Shown: positions 1 through 9,585, numbered from the stretch's first letter. The stretch: DNA of 64,000 bases from Usitatibacter palustris (GCF_013003985.1 NZ_CP053073.1:2790001-2854000), one strand, 5' to 3'. A program made the numbers and translations. Notes: generated from the letters alone by a model not told the origin.

Positions 1-61
1 TGTCGGAGGCCTGCGCGGAAGCGGCGGCGAGGACCAGGAGGGAGGCAACGAGGAGGCGCAT
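1..61 (-). CDS. N-terminus of an exported protein, cut by the window edge
   Basis: Only the first 20 codons are present. They begin with an ATG whose complement is at 59-61 and read as a signal peptide: Met-Arg, then a Leu/Val/Ala-rich core, then an Ala-Ser-Ala-Gln-Ala cleavage region. The mature protein lies outside the window, so nothing can be said about function. It is on the same strand as, and 26 bases downstream of, the GGDEF gene, so the two may be co-transcribed. Confidence 0.55.
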   Translation of the reverse strand, partial: MRLLVASLLVLAAASAQASD

Positions 62-87
62 GGGAGTTTCCTTTCGCGCCGCGGAGT

Positions 88-1938
88 CTAACCCGTTTCG
101 AAGCGGTCGCGACCGGCTTCCTTGGCGCGGTAGAGCGCGCGGTCGGCGCGCTGGATGAGGCTCTCGAGATCGTCGGCGAGCCCGCGCGCTTCGGTCGCAC
201 CCAGGCTGAAGGTGACCTTGCGATCCGCGGGCACGCCCTCGACGGGCCGATCGTGCATCGCGCGGCGAAGACGCTCGAAGACGTACGGCACCTGCGCGAG
301 GTCCGCGCCGGGCATCACCAGCAGGAACTCCTCGCCGCCGAAGCGGCCGAGACGGTCGCCGGCGCGCAATTGCTGCGTGCACGTCTGCGCGAACGCGACG
401 AGCACCTTGTCGCCCACCGCGTGGCCGAGGTCATCATTGATCTGCTTGAAATGATCGAGGTCGATCACCGCGATCGTGAGCGCGTCGCCATCGGAGATGC
501 GCCGGCGCCGCTGCTGGCGCGCGTACTCGAGGATGCTGCGGCGGTTGGCGATGCCGGTGAGGTCGTCGCGCGCGGCGAGCGTGCTGACCTGGCGATGGCG
601 CATCACGTAGCCGGCGAGTGCCGCGCCGAGCGCGCCCAGCACCACGAGCGACAGCAGCAGCGAGAGCACGAGGGCCAGGTTGCGGGCTTCGGACTCGCGC
701 TCGCGCGAGCGCAGCAGCGCGTTCTCCGCTTCCTTCTGGCGCAGCTCGAAGCGCGCCTGCAGTTCCGCCGAGCGCTCTTCGCGCGCGATCTCCTCGCGCA
801 ACCGCTCGGCCTCGCGCAGGGCCTTGGTCTCCGCGAACGCCTTCTCGTAGTCGCCGAACCGCGCGTAGATGTCCGCCGCGACCTCGTGAAGCATCGACTG
901 CAGCCGCGGCGATTGCAGCTTTTCGTACAACACGCGCGCGCTGTCGAGCGCTTCGAGGGTTTCCTTGCGCCGATCGAGGACCGAGAGGACTTCGGCGCGC
1001 GCGAGCTGCGTTCGGAGCTCCATCACGGGGTTGCCCTTGTCCTTGAAGACCGCGAGCGCCTTGTCCTGGAACGCCAGCGCTTCCTTCGGCTGGCCCTGCT
1101 CGCGCGCGAGCGTACCGAGGCGGTGGTGCACATAGGCTTCGCCTACCGGGTCCTCGAGTCCGCGCGAGGCATCGAGGCTCTTCTCGAAATAGCCGCGCGC
1201 CTTGTCGCGATCCTTGAGGCGCAGGTAGACGGTGCCGAGATTGAAGTAATCGGTCGACAGGTCGTAGCGGCCAGCGTTGGAGCCGAGCAGTTCGAGCGAG
1301 CGCTGGTGCAGCTCGGCCGCACGGGAGAGGTCCGCGGCGCTCGCCGTATCGCGGCTGTGGACGTTGGCGAGCGCCGAGAGCGAGAGCGCCATCGCGTAGC
1401 TGTCGCCGCGCAACTCGAAATGCGAGTAGGCGCGCATCGCCGAATCGAGCGATTCGGGAATGCGGCCCAGGGTAAGGAAGAGCTGGCTGCGGTTGATGTT
1501 CACGCGCGCCACGTCGTCCTCGAGCTTGTTCTGCAGCGCCAGGCGCGAGGCGTCCTCGTAGTCCCGGGCGGCATCGGCGTACTTGCCCTCGAGCATTCGC
1601 GCGGTGCCGCGCGCGGCGAGGAACTGCACCTCGGCTACGGGGTAGTCGAGCTCGCGCGCGAGGGCGATGCCGCGCAGCGCCACTTCGAGCAGCCGCTCGG
1701 TGTCCTCGACCTGCTCGAAGGCGAGCGCCTGGAGGCGCAACCCCTTCAGCTCCAGGTGCCGGTTCCTGGTGCGCTGGCCTTCCGCGAGCCACGCCTGGGC
1801 ATCGCGCGCGGCCTTCTTCGGGTGGTCGGAGACGAGCAGCTCCAGCTCGCGCGTCTCGTCCCGGGCGCTCGCCGCGGGTGCCGGCGCCGAAAAGGCCAAT
1901 ACGAATGGCAGGAATGGGATTGCGAGGAAGCGGAGCAC
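88..1938 (-). CDS. TPR-containing membrane diguanylate cyclase (GGDEF)
   Basis: This 616-residue protein should make cyclic di-GMP from two GTP. A signal peptide or anchor occupies residues 1-23. A long helical region with tetratricopeptide-like repeats spans about 60-385 and is predicted periplasmic. A short coiled coil (about 385-420) leads into one transmembrane helix (about 424-447), and a cytoplasmic GGDEF domain ends the protein. The active-site motif is GGEEF, and an RxxD inhibitory site (RAGD) sits five residues before it, so both activity and product inhibition look intact. The periplasmic TPR domain probably binds a protein or peptide signal, but the ligand cannot be guessed. Confidence 0.9.
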   Translation of the reverse strand: MLRFLAIPFLPFVLAFSAPAPAASARDETRELELLVSDHPKKAARDAQAWLAEGQRTRNRHLELKGLRLQALAFEQVEDTERLLEVALRGIALARELDYPVAEVQFLAARGTARMLEGKYADAARDYEDASRLALQNKLEDDVARVNINRSQLFLTLGRIPESLDSAMRAYSHFELRGDSYAMALSLSALANVHSRDTASAADLSRAAELHQRSLELLGSNAGRYDLSTDYFNLGTVYLRLKDRDKARGYFEKSLDASRGLEDPVGEAYVHHRLGTLAREQGQPKEALAFQDKALAVFKDKGNPVMELRTQLARAEVLSVLDRRKETLEALDSARVLYEKLQSPRLQSMLHEVAADIYARFGDYEKAFAETKALREAERLREEIAREERSAELQARFELRQKEAENALLRSRERESEARNLALVLSLLLSLVVLGALGAALAGYVMRHRQVSTLAARDDLTGIANRRSILEYARQQRRRRISDGDALTIAVIDLDHFKQINDDLGHAVGDKVLVAFAQTCTQQLRAGDRLGRFGGEEFLLVMPGADLAQVPYVFERLRRAMHDRPVEGVPADRKVTFSLGATEARGLADDLESLIQRADRALYRAKEAGRDRFETG

Positions 1939-2050
1939 CGGGAGGCCGTCGTTCTCGTCGGCGCGATTATCCCTGCAATCGCAGAAGGACGCTTTACCAT
2001 CAGTGCGGACCGATACAATGCGGGTTCACTGAAAGCGGGAGCGGCACGGC

Positions 2051-2326
2051 ATGAGCATGAAGAAAGCGGATCTGGACAAAGCCAAGGGCAAGACCATCCT
2101 CGGAGGGCCGGGCAAGGGCATTCCCGACCGGTTCGGCAAGGATTCGGGCATGACGATGGACCGGCGCGAGCAGCGCGAGCGCGACCGCGAGGCGGGTCTC
2201 ATCCCCTTCGCGGTGAAACTGCACGGCGATCTCATCAAGGACGTCCGGGCCGCCGCCGAGAAGAAGGGCGTGGGCCTCAACGAAATCACCGCGGAACTGC
2301 TCCAGAAGGGCCTGAAGGCGAAATAG
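2051..2326 (+). CDS. small basic protein, possible ribbon-helix-helix type
   Basis: This is a 91-residue charged protein. The N-terminal half is Lys/Gly/Asp-rich and probably disordered. The C-terminal 45 residues (a strand near IPFAVKL, then two helices ending LLQKGLKAK) have the size and pattern of a ribbon-helix-helix fold, as in small antitoxin-like DNA-binding proteins. No toxin-like partner is next to it; the following gene is yaeQ, separated by a palindromic repeat. The assignment to the fold is an inference from pattern only. No function is proposed. Confidence 0.6.
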   Translation: MSMKKADLDKAKGKTILGGPGKGIPDRFGKDSGMTMDRREQRERDREAGLIPFAVKLHGDLIKDVRAAAEKKGVGLNEITAELLQKGLKAK

Positions 2327-2328
2327 AA

Positions 2329-2353
2329 ATTAATGGGGTCAGACCCCATTAAT
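2329..2353. repeat. perfect GGGGTCAGACCCC palindrome (REP-like)
   Basis: A 25-base perfect palindrome has 12-base arms around a single central A and the core GGGGTCAGACCCC. It is the simplest copy of the GGGG(A/T)CAG repeat family seen at several other places in this window. It ends five bases before the preferred yaeQ start, at the place where a Shine-Dalgarno sequence should be. Confidence 0.8.
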
Positions 2354-2357
2354 GACC

Positions 2358-2891
2358 ATGGCGCTCAAGGCAACGATCTTCAAGGCGGAGCTCACCGTCT
2401 CCGACCTCGACCGCGGGCATTTCGGCACGCACGCCCTCACGATCGCGCGGCACCCTTCGGAAACCGACGAACGCATGATGGTGCGCGTGCTCGCATTCGC
2501 GCTGAATGCGGACGAGCGGCTCGAGTTCGGGCGGGGGCTGAGCGACGTGGCCGATGCCGACCTGCTGCTGACCGACCTCACGGGCGCGATCGACCTGTGG
2601 ATCGAGGTCGGGCTCCCCGACGAGCGCGACGTGCGCAAGGCGTGCGGACGTGCGAAACGAGTGGCCGTCTATCCGTACGGGCGCGGCGCGGACATCTGGT
2701 GGCAGCAGAACGGCGCGCAGCTCGCGAAACTCGACAACCTTTCGGTTGTAGGACTACCCCAGGACCTCACGCACGCCCTCGCCAAGCTCGCTGCCCGCAA
2801 CATGCAGCTCACCTGCACGATCCAGGACGGCCACGTCTACATCGCCACCGGCGACGACACTTTGGAGTGGACGCCCGAGGCCCTCAAGTAG
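2358..2891 (+). CDS. yaeQ: YaeQ family protein
   Basis: This 177-residue protein matches the YaeQ family over its length. Diagnostic stretches are MALKAT at the start, LARHPSET-type and ERMM segments near residues 30-45, [13 protein letters not shown] near 80, and IWWQQN near 115. YaeQ has a PD-(D/E)xK nuclease-like fold, but its biochemical role is not established; the E. coli protein was linked to RfaH-like suppression. The start at 2358 is chosen because family members begin MALKA; an ATG two codons upstream overlaps the repeat. Its 3' end overlaps the convergent metE by 55 bases. Confidence 0.88.
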   Translation: MALKATIFKAELTVSDLDRGHFGTHALTIARHPSETDERMMVRVLAFALNADERLEFGRGLSDVADADLLLTDLTGAIDLWIEVGLPDERDVRKACGRAKRVAVYPYGRGADIWWQQNGAQLAKLDNLSVVGLPQDLTHALAKLAARNMQLTCTIQDGHVYIATGDDTLEWTPEALK

Positions 2892-5152
2892 CGGCTTCGC
2901 ATCTCGCGCGCGGCGGCGACCATGTTGGCGAGCGCGGCCTGCACCTCCGGCCAGTGCCGCGTCTTCAGCCCGCAATCCGGGTTCACCCAGAGGCGGCGCG
3001 GATCCACCACGTCGCAGGCCTTCTCCAGCAGGTCGAGGATCTCGCCGGTCGGCGGAATGCGCGGCGAGTGAATGTCGTACACCCCCGGGCCGATCTCGTT
3101 CGGATAGGCGAACGCGCGGAACGCATCGAGGAGCTCCATGCGCGAGCGCGAGGTCTCGATCGTGATCACATCGGCATCGAGCGCGGCGATCGACGGCAGG
3201 ATGTCGTGGAACTCCGAGTAACACATGTGCGTGTGGATCTGGGTCGCGTCCTGCACGCCGCTCGCCGCGAGCTTGAAGGCGCCCACCGCCCACGCGAGAT
3301 ACGCGGACCAGTCCGCCGCGCGCAGCGGCAGCCCCTCGCGGATCGCCGGCTCGTCGATCTGGATGAGGCCGATGCCCGCCTTCTCCAGGTCGCGCACTTC
3401 GTCTCGGATCGCGAGTGCGAGTTGCGTGGCGGTTTGCGAGCGCGGCTGGTCGGTACGGACGAAAGACCATTGCAGCATCGTGATGGGACCGGTGAGCATC
3501 GCCTTCACCGGGCGTGACGTGAGGCTCTGCGCGTAGGCCGTCCACTCGACCGTCATCGGCTCCGGACGGTGAATGTCGCCCCAGAGGATCGGCGGTTTCA
3601 CGCAGCGCGAGCCGTAGCTCTGCACCCAGCCGTTCGCACTGAACGCGTAGCCGTGCAGCTGCTCGCCGAAATACTCGACCATGTCGTTGCGCTCGGCTTC
3701 GCCGTGCACGAGTACATCGAGGCCGAGCGACTCCTGGATCTCGATCGCGCGGCGGATCTCGGCGCGCATCGCCTCGAGGTAGGCAAGGCTCTTCATCTCG
3801 CGGCGCTTCCACTTCGCGCGCGCGGCGCGGATCTCCGGCGTCTGCGGGAACGAGCCGATCGTGGTTGTCGGAAACAGCGGCAACGGCAGCCGCGCGCGTT
3901 GCGCCGCATGGCGAATGGCAAACACGCTGCGCCGCTCGTATTGCGCGGCGTCGATGGCGGCAAGGCGCTTCCTCACGAGCGGGTTGGCCACGCGATCCGA
4001 CTTTCCGTGCGAGCGGACGGCGGCACGCGAGGCGTCGAGCTCCGCCGCAATCGCATCGGCGCCTTCGGCAAGGCCGCGCCCGAGCGTGACGATCTCCGCG
4101 AGCTTCTGCTGCGCGAACGCGAGCCACGAGCGCACTTCCGGATCGAGCTTGTCCTCGCCCGCGAGGTCCACCGGCACATGCAACAGCGAGCAGCTCGCCG
4201 AAACCCAGAGCTTGTCGCCGCGCTGCTTGCCCGCGATCTCCAGCGTTGCGAGCGCCTTCTCGAGGTCCGCGCGCCAGATGTTGCGGCCATCGACAACACC
4301 CAGCGACAGCACGCGGTCGGCGGGCCAGTCGCGCAGGAATGCGTCGAGCTGCTCGGGCGCGCGGGCGAGATCGAGATGCAGGCCTTGAACCGGAAGCGCG
4401 GCAAGGCGCGTCGCATGCTCCGCGACCGAGCCGAAGTACGTGGCGAGCAAGATATTCACGCCGGCTTGCGCGAGTGCCCGGTACGCGAGTCCGAAAGCCT
4501 CGAGCCACGGCTCGGCGAGATCGAGCGCGAGGATCGGCTCGTCCACCTGCACCCATTCGACGCCTTGCGCCTTGAGACGCGCGAGGACCTCGACATACAC
4601 CGGCAACAGGCGCTCGAGCAGCGACAGGCGGTCGAAGCCCGGCGCGACCGATTTGCCCAGATAGAGGAACGTGAGCGGACCCACGAGCACGGGCTTGGGC
4701 TCGACACCGAACGCCCTCGCCTCGTCCACTTCGCGGAAGAGACGCTCCGACGAGATCCGGAAGGTCATGCCGGCCGTGAACTCCGGGACGAGGTAGTGGT
4801 AGTTGGTGTCGAACCACTTCGTCATCTCCAGCGCGGGCGATGCGGCGCTCCCGCGTGCAAGCGCGAAGTACGCGCCCAGGTCGTTCGCATCGGTCGCGCC
4901 GAATCGGGGCGGGATCGCGCCGACGAGGGCAATCGTGTCGAGCACGTGGTCGTAGAGCGGAAAGTCGCCGACGGTGACGAACCCCAGTCCGGCATCGCGC
5001 TGGCGGGCCCAGCGGCCACGGCGAATGTCGGCGGCGGTCGCCTCGAGGTCCGCGGCGTCGAGGTCGCCCGCCCAATGGGCCTCGAGGGCGGACTTCAGCT
5101 CGCGATGCGCGCCGATGCGGGGAAAACCGGGAACGTGGGTGCGAATGGCCAT
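2837..5152 (-). CDS. metE: cobalamin-independent methionine synthase
   Basis: MetE transfers the methyl group of 5-methyltetrahydropteroyl-triglutamate to homocysteine, the last step of methionine synthesis. The 771-residue product is close to the usual 750-770. The zinc and homocysteine ligands are visible: [10 protein letters not shown] (His and Cys), TIETSRS (Glu), and NPDCGLKTR (second Cys) near the C-terminus. The start at 5152 ([14 protein letters not shown]) follows a good AGGAGG ribosome site; an in-frame ATG 39 bases upstream is less likely. It diverges from metR across a 100-bp region with a MetR box, so homocysteine-dependent activation by MetR is expected. Confidence 0.96.
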   Translation of the reverse strand: MAIRTHVPGFPRIGAHRELKSALEAHWAGDLDAADLEATAADIRRGRWARQRDAGLGFVTVGDFPLYDHVLDTIALVGAIPPRFGATDANDLGAYFALARGSAASPALEMTKWFDTNYHYLVPEFTAGMTFRISSERLFREVDEARAFGVEPKPVLVGPLTFLYLGKSVAPGFDRLSLLERLLPVYVEVLARLKAQGVEWVQVDEPILALDLAEPWLEAFGLAYRALAQAGVNILLATYFGSVAEHATRLAALPVQGLHLDLARAPEQLDAFLRDWPADRVLSLGVVDGRNIWRADLEKALATLEIAGKQRGDKLWVSASCSLLHVPVDLAGEDKLDPEVRSWLAFAQQKLAEIVTLGRGLAEGADAIAAELDASRAAVRSHGKSDRVANPLVRKRLAAIDAAQYERRSVFAIRHAAQRARLPLPLFPTTTIGSFPQTPEIRAARAKWKRREMKSLAYLEAMRAEIRRAIEIQESLGLDVLVHGEAERNDMVEYFGEQLHGYAFSANGWVQSYGSRCVKPPILWGDIHRPEPMTVEWTAYAQSLTSRPVKAMLTGPITMLQWSFVRTDQPRSQTATQLALAIRDEVRDLEKAGIGLIQIDEPAIREGLPLRAADWSAYLAWAVGAFKLAASGVQDATQIHTHMCYSEFHDILPSIAALDADVITIETSRSRMELLDAFRAFAYPNEIGPGVYDIHSPRIPPTGEILDLLEKACDVVDPRRLWVNPDCGLKTRHWPEVQAALANMVAAAREMRSRYLRASGVHSKVSSPVAM

Positions 5153-5230
5153 GACGATGCCTCCTTGCAGGAAGAACGCATCGTGGCGCACACTCGTTCA
5201 TGAATCCAATGAAAGCGCTGCGGCATTCCA

Positions 5231-5243
5231 TGAATGCCATTCA
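5231..5243. promoter_or_regulatory. MetR box in the metE-metR intergenic region
   Basis: The 13 bases TGAATGCCATTCA fit the enterobacterial MetR consensus TGAA-N5-TTCA exactly. A second, degenerate copy (TGAATCCAATGAA) lies 30 bases nearer metE at 5201-5213. The perfect copy is 10 bases from the metR start, as expected if MetR represses itself while activating metE. Confidence 0.75.
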
Positions 5244-5252
5244 TGACAGGCC

Positions 5253-6167
5253 ATGATCGAGATCCGCCACCTGCGCACCCTCGCCGCCCTCTCCGAGACG
5301 GGCAACGTCTCCCGGGCCGCCGCGCGCGTGCACCTCACCCAGTCGGCCGTGTCGCACCAGCTGCGCGCGCTCGAAGCGCACCTGGGCGCGCCGATCGTCG
5401 AGCGCAAGGGCGCGGGCATCGCGCTCACGGCCGCGGGCCGGCGCCTCGTGGAGCTGGGCCGCGAAGTGCTCGAGCAGGTGCGCAGCGCCGAGCGCGACAT
5501 CGCGAACCTCGCCGCGCCGCAATCGGGGTCGCTGCGCATCGCGCTCGAATGCCACACCTGCTTCGACTGGCTCATGCCCGTGATGGATGCCTACCGCCCC
5601 GCCTGGCCCGCGGTGGAGCTCGACCTCGTCTCGGGTTTCCACCCCGATCCGCTGCGGCTGCTCGACAGCGGCGGCGCGGATCTCGTGATCTGCTCCGAGA
5701 AGCGCCGGACGCGCGGCGTCACCTACTTTCCGCTCTTCCGCTTTGAAATCCTGGGCGTCCTGGCGCACGACCACCCGCTCGCGCGCCGGCGCCTGCTCAA
5801 GGCCGCGGACTTCGCCGGCGAAACGCTCATCACGTATCCGGTGCCCGAGGAACGCATCGACGTGATCCGCCAGGTCCTCAAGCCCGAGCGCGTGAAGTAC
5901 TCGCGGCGCACCGCGGAGCTCACGATCGGCATCCTGCAGCTCGTCGCGAGCCGGCGCGGTGTCGCGGCGCTGCCGAGCTGGGGGCTCGCGAACTACCTCG
6001 CGCACGACTACGTGGTGGCGCGCCGCATCGGCGCGGGCGGATTGTGGAGCGACCTCTATGCGGCCACGACGGCCGCCGCGGGCAAGCGGCCCTACGTGCG
6101 CGATTTCGTCGCGACCGCGAAGGCGCGTTGCTTCGCCACCCTCAAGGGCCTGGTCGCGCTGGGCTGA
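5253..6167 (+). CDS. metR: LysR-type regulator MetR
   Basis: This 304-residue LysR-type regulator has an N-terminal winged helix (residues 1-60, with the SAVSHQLRALE recognition region) and a substrate-binding-like effector domain. The ECHTCFDWL segment near residue 108 is typical of MetR, whose co-inducer is homocysteine. Position divergent to metE, with a consensus MetR box between them, supports the name. The start at 5253 gives the canonical MIEIRHLRTL N-terminus. Its 3' end overlaps the convergent yqgE by about 75 bases. Confidence 0.93.
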   Translation: MIEIRHLRTLAALSETGNVSRAAARVHLTQSAVSHQLRALEAHLGAPIVERKGAGIALTAAGRRLVELGREVLEQVRSAERDIANLAAPQSGSLRIALECHTCFDWLMPVMDAYRPAWPAVELDLVSGFHPDPLRLLDSGGADLVICSEKRRTRGVTYFPLFRFEILGVLAHDHPLARRRLLKAADFAGETLITYPVPEERIDVIRQVLKPERVKYSRRTAELTIGILQLVASRRGVAALPSWGLANYLAHDYVVARRIGAGGLWSDLYAATTAAAGKRPYVRDFVATAKARCFATLKGLVALG

Positions 6168-6757
6168 CCGGGCGCGGCGGCATTCTTGGGCGCGAGCTGT
6201 TGCTGGAGATCGCGCCACATCGTCTCGGGATTGCTGTCGAAGATGGTGGCCGCATCGGCAGGGAGCAGCTGCCAGTCTCCGCGCGCGACTTCCGCTTCGA
6301 GCTGACCGGGTGCCCACGAGGCGTAGCCCAGCAGCACACGCACATCCACGGCGCGCTCGCGATTGACCGCCGCGCGGAGCACGTCCTGGTCCGAGCTGAT
6401 CACCACGCCGTCGAGCGCCTGGATCGATCCCTCGGGGGCCTTCGCGCTGCGAAAGAGCACGATCAGCTCGTCGGCCGGGACAGGACCGCCGAAGAAGACC
6501 CGGCGCTCCGGAGCGGGACGGTTCTCGAGGCGCGGCACGGCTTCGGCCAGCGGCACCTTGGTCGCCTTGTTGATGATCACGCCCATCGGCGTGGAACCAG
6601 CGCGGTGCGTCACCAGCACGACGGCCTGGCGGAAGTAGGGATCGACCATGTCGCCCTTGGCGATGAGGAGGACCGCCGGAATGTCCTTCGGGGGCGGGGC
6701 AGAAGCGGCGGCCACTGGGAGGCCGAGGAGCACAAGGAGGAATAGAGTGGTTCGCAT
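6092..6757 (-). CDS. yqgE: YqgE/AlgH family protein with signal peptide
   Basis: This 221-residue protein has the YqgE/AlgH (DUF179) fold signature: FRQAVVLVTHR, GVIINK, then FFGGPV and a LLGYASWAPGQLE segment near the middle. Cytoplasmic YqgE proteins lack leaders, whereas this one starts with a clear signal peptide (MRTTLFLLVLLGLPVAAASA), so it is probably periplasmic or outer-membrane associated. The start at 6757 is preferred to one six codons upstream because it gives a standard leader. The last 25 codons overlap the end of metR on the other strand. Function of the family is unresolved. Confidence 0.85.
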   Translation of the reverse strand: MRTTLFLLVLLGLPVAAASAPPPKDIPAVLLIAKGDMVDPYFRQAVVLVTHRAGSTPMGVIINKATKVPLAEAVPRLENRPAPERRVFFGGPVPADELIVLFRSAKAPEGSIQALDGVVISSDQDVLRAAVNRERAVDVRVLLGYASWAPGQLEAEVARGDWQLLPADAATIFDSNPETMWRDLQQQLAPKNAAAPGQPSATRPLRVAKQRAFAVATKSRT

Positions 6758-6875
6758 GGGGGAAGAGTAGCGCAACTCACTGTCACCTGACCCTTCGGGT
6801 CATTTCATCGGCCCCATCCCCATTCCGTCGCACTTCCGCCGCCCTGCCCGGGGGCGCTTGGTATTCTCGCCTCCC

Positions 6876-8108
6876 ATGAGCAATCGCAAAAGCTTCTTCT
6901 TCGTCGCCCGCCTCGCCTTCGCCTGGGCCGGCTCGTTCCTGATCGTCTGGATCCTCCTGAGCAACATCACGAAGCGCTGGTCGGGGCCGCCGAGCTGGGT
7001 CTTCGTCATCGGATTCTTCGGCTGCATCGCCTGGACGATCGCCGCGGGCATCTCGCACCAGCGGCGCGTCCGCCTGATCGCCGGCGAGGAGGCCGATGGA
7101 GCGGCGATGTCCACGCGGCACCGGCGCGAAATCCAGTTTCCACTGGACCCCAGCGAAGCGTTCTCGTTGATCGAGGCCACCATCCGCGAGCTGCCGCGCG
7201 TCTCCGACATCGAAGCCGATCGCAACAGCCTCGAGGTGCGCGCGAAGGTGAAGCGCCGCCCGGAGTCGGAGGACTGGCCCTCGAGCATGTGCGACCGCGT
7301 GATCGCGATCGTGGCGCCCGGCGAATCGACCACGCGTGTGACGCTCGTCTGCGAACCCACGGCCGGCCCGTGGATCGACCTGTGGTTCGTGGACTACGGC
7401 GCGAACCTGGGGAACATGGCGGCGATCACGCGCGGCATGACGCGCCGCGTGACCGAGCGCATGCACCAGCAACAAGTGGCCGCCAAGCAGGCCGAGGTGG
7501 AAAAGGAACTCGCCGTCGCGAAGCTGAGCCTGCTCGAGGCGCAGGTCGAGCCGCACTTTCTCTACAACACGCTGGCGAGCGCGCAGATCCTCACGCGCAC
7601 CGACCCAGCCCGCGCCGACAACATGCTCGGCCACCTCATCGAATACCTGCGGCGGGCCGTGCCGCGCGCCGATGAAACCTCGTCCACGCTGGGCGAGGAG
7701 CTGGAGCGCGCCAAGGCGTACCTCGAAATCCTCAGGATCCGCATGGGCGAGCGCCTCAAGCTCAACCTCGAGGTGCCCGAAGAGCTGAAATCGGTGAAGA
7801 TGCCGGCGATGATGCTGCAGACCCTGGTGGAGAACGCGATCAAGCACGGCCTCGAGCCCATTCCCGGCGGCGGCTCGGTGTGGATCATCGCGCGCTCGCG
7901 CGGCAATGACGCCTCGATCACGGTGGCCGACGACGGCCGCGGCTTCGGCGGCGACAGCGCGGGCACCGGGATCGGCCTGAGGAACATCCGCGAGCGGCTG
8001 CGCCTCGCGTACGGCGACGCGGCCTCCTTCGCCATCACCTCGAACTTCCCGAAGGGTGTCGCCGCCACGATCACCGTGCCGCTCGACCCGCCCGACGCGA
8101 AAGCCTGA
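6876..8108 (+). CDS. LytS/AlgZ-type sensor histidine kinase
   Basis: This 410-residue membrane kinase has two predicted transmembrane helices near residues 7-28 and 40-60. A cytoplasmic linker of about 150 residues follows, then a His_kinase domain (PF06580 type) with the phosphoacceptor in QVEPHFLYNTL near residue 224. The GHKL ATPase shows ENAIKHGLEP (N box), DDGRGF (G1) and GTGIGLRNIRERL (G2). Three bases separate it from the LytTR response regulator, so they form a two-component pair. No sensor domain is recognisable, and the signal is unknown. Confidence 0.92.
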   Translation: MSNRKSFFFVARLAFAWAGSFLIVWILLSNITKRWSGPPSWVFVIGFFGCIAWTIAAGISHQRRVRLIAGEEADGAAMSTRHRREIQFPLDPSEAFSLIEATIRELPRVSDIEADRNSLEVRAKVKRRPESEDWPSSMCDRVIAIVAPGESTTRVTLVCEPTAGPWIDLWFVDYGANLGNMAAITRGMTRRVTERMHQQQVAAKQAEVEKELAVAKLSLLEAQVEPHFLYNTLASAQILTRTDPARADNMLGHLIEYLRRAVPRADETSSTLGEELERAKAYLEILRIRMGERLKLNLEVPEELKSVKMPAMMLQTLVENAIKHGLEPIPGGGSVWIIARSRGNDASITVADDGRGFGGDSAGTGIGLRNIRERLRLAYGDAASFAITSNFPKGVAATITVPLDPPDAKA

Positions 8109-8111
8109 GCC

Positions 8112-8879
8112 ATGCCGACGTGCGTCGTTGCCGAAGACGAAGAACTGCTGCGCACCGCCCTGCTCGGGATGCTGGCCGAAGCGTGGCCCGATCTCGATGT
8201 GGTTGCTGCCTGTGATGACGGCGGGAGCGCGCTCGATGCGATCGCCGAGGCCCAGCCCGACATCGCGTTCCTCGACATCCGCATGCCGGGCCTCACCGGC
8301 CTCGAAGTGGCCGCGGCCACCGCGCAGGCGAGCCCGAAGACGCAGGTCGTGTTCGTGACGGCCTACAACCAGTACGCGATCGATGCGTTCGAGCGCGGCG
8401 CCGTCGACTATCTCCTGAAGCCCATCACGCGCGAACGGCTCGACGCGACCATCCAGCGCCTGAAGGCGCGCACGAGCACCGCTCCGAACTCCGGCGCGCT
8501 CGAGGAGCTCGTGGAGAAGCTGCGCGGATCGATTCCAGCCTCGCGCCCCGCGCAACCGCTTGCGTGGATCACCGCGAGCGCGGGCAAGGAAACGCGGCTC
8601 ATCATGGTCGAGGACATCGTGTACTTCCAGGCGGACAACAAATACACGGTCGTGATGACCAAGGACGGCGAGTCGCTCGTGCGCACGCCGATCCGCGAGC
8701 TGCTCGACGTGCTCGACCCGGTGATGTTCAAGCAGATCCACCGCTCGACGATCGTGAACATGCGCGCGATCTCGTCGGTGACGCGCGACGAATCAGGGCG
8801 CGGCACGCTGAAGCTCAGGGGCCGCGCCGAGGCGCTGCCCGTGAGCCTCACCTACATGTCCCTGTTCAGGAACATGTAA
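8112..8879 (+). CDS. LytTR-family response regulator
   Basis: This 255-residue protein has an N-terminal receiver domain (AEDEE acidic pocket, FLDIRMPG with the phosphoacceptor Asp near residue 55, VTAY switch Thr, KPI lysine). A C-terminal LytTR DNA-binding domain covers about 150-250 (DIVYFQADNKYT, IRELLD, FKQIHRSTIVN). It is the partner of the kinase immediately upstream. Target genes cannot be read from the sequence. Its TAA stop lies inside the first bases of the 101-bp inverted repeat that follows, which may double as its terminator. Confidence 0.93.
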   Translation: MPTCVVAEDEELLRTALLGMLAEAWPDLDVVAACDDGGSALDAIAEAQPDIAFLDIRMPGLTGLEVAAATAQASPKTQVVFVTAYNQYAIDAFERGAVDYLLKPITRERLDATIQRLKARTSTAPNSGALEELVEKLRGSIPASRPAQPLAWITASAGKETRLIMVEDIVYFQADNKYTVVMTKDGESLVRTPIRELLDVLDPVMFKQIHRSTIVNMRAISSVTRDESGRGTLKLRGRAEALPVSLTYMSLFRNM

Positions 8880-8978
8880 TAAGTGGGGTCAGACTCGACT
8901 TAATTTAATTCTGTGGATAACTGGAGGGTTTCCAGTTATCCACAGAATTAAATTAAGTCGAGTCTGACCCCACTTATT
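8878..8978. repeat. 101-bp perfect inverted repeat with two DnaA boxes, copy 1
   Basis: Arms of 47 bases (8878-8924 and 8932-8978) are perfect reverse complements around a 7-base loop (AGGGTTT). The outer part contains GGGGTCAGACTCGACTT and the inner part contains the consensus DnaA box TTATCCACA, once per strand (8912-8920 and 8936-8944). It sits between two convergent genes. A nearly identical copy is at 10043-10147. Confidence 0.9.
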
Positions 8979-8979
8979 T

Positions 8980-9585
8980 CTACTTCACCAACCCTTCGGC
9001 CTTCATGGCGGCCTGCACCGCGGGACGCGCCGCGACGCGCTTCTGGAACTCGAGCAGGTTCGGGAACTCCGAAAGATCGAGCTTCACGCCGCGCGCCCAG
9101 TTGGTCACGACGAACAGATACGCGTCGGCCACGCTGAAGCGATCGAAGAGGTACTCCCGGCCGGCCAGGCGTTGCTCGATCAGCGCGTAGCGCTTCTTGA
9201 GGTACGCAAGGCGCTCGGTGCGCGTTTCGGCCGGCGTCGCGTCGTAGAAGAGCGGGCTGTACGACTTGTGGATCTCCGAGTTGATGTAGCCGAGCATCTC
9301 CTGCAGGCGATAGCGCTCGATCGTGCCGTTGGCGGGCGCGAGGCCGGCGCCGGGCTTGCTGTCGGCGAGGTACTGCACGATCGCGGGCCCCTCGGTGAGC
9401 ACGCTGCCGTCGTCGAGCTGCAGCGCGGGGACGTAGCCCTTCGGGTTGATCGCGAGGAAATCGTCGCCGGCGGCGGTGCGCTTGGTCTTCGTGTCGGTCT
9501 TGTCGAGGTCGATCTCGATGCCGAGTTCGCGGGCGACGATGTGCGGCGACAGCGAGCAGGCGCCGGGGGAGAAGTAGAGCTTCAT
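8980..9585 (-). CDS. beta-class glutathione S-transferase
   Basis: This 201-residue cytoplasmic transferase conjugates glutathione to electrophiles. The thioredoxin-like N-terminal domain contains MKLYFSPGACSLSPHI, with Cys10 at the position of the beta-class catalytic cysteine, then NPKGYVPALQL (cis-Pro) and EGPAIVQYLAD (glutathione gamma-glutamyl contact). The helical C-terminal domain has the SVADAYLF capping motif. It diverges from an HxlR regulator with palindromic operators between them, so HxlR control is likely. The gene and its regulator are bracketed by two copies of a long inverted repeat. Confidence 0.93.
   Translation of the reverse strand: MKLYFSPGACSLSPHIVARELGIEIDLDKTDTKTKRTAAGDDFLAINPKGYVPALQLDDGSVLTEGPAIVQYLADSKPGAGLAPANGTIERYRLQEMLGYINSEIHKSYSPLFYDATPAETRTERLAYLKKRYALIEQRLAGREYLFDRFSVADAYLFVVTNWARGVKLDLSEFPNLLEFQKRVAARPAVQAAMKAEGLVK

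Noticed and set aside
253-2352. 699-codon open frame on the plus strand over the GGDEF gene
   Set aside because: It is an antisense shadow of a high-GC gene: Arg/Ala/Gly-rich translation with no domain, while the minus-strand frame has TPR, transmembrane and GGEEF features.
2754-5240. 828-codon minus-strand frame parallel to metE
   Set aside because: A different reading frame of the same strand as metE with Arg/Pro-rich translation; metE carries all catalytic motifs.
6788-6802. TGACCC-TTC-GGGTCA hairpin as a terminator
   Set aside because: It lies between two divergent genes and has no T run, so there is nothing to terminate there.
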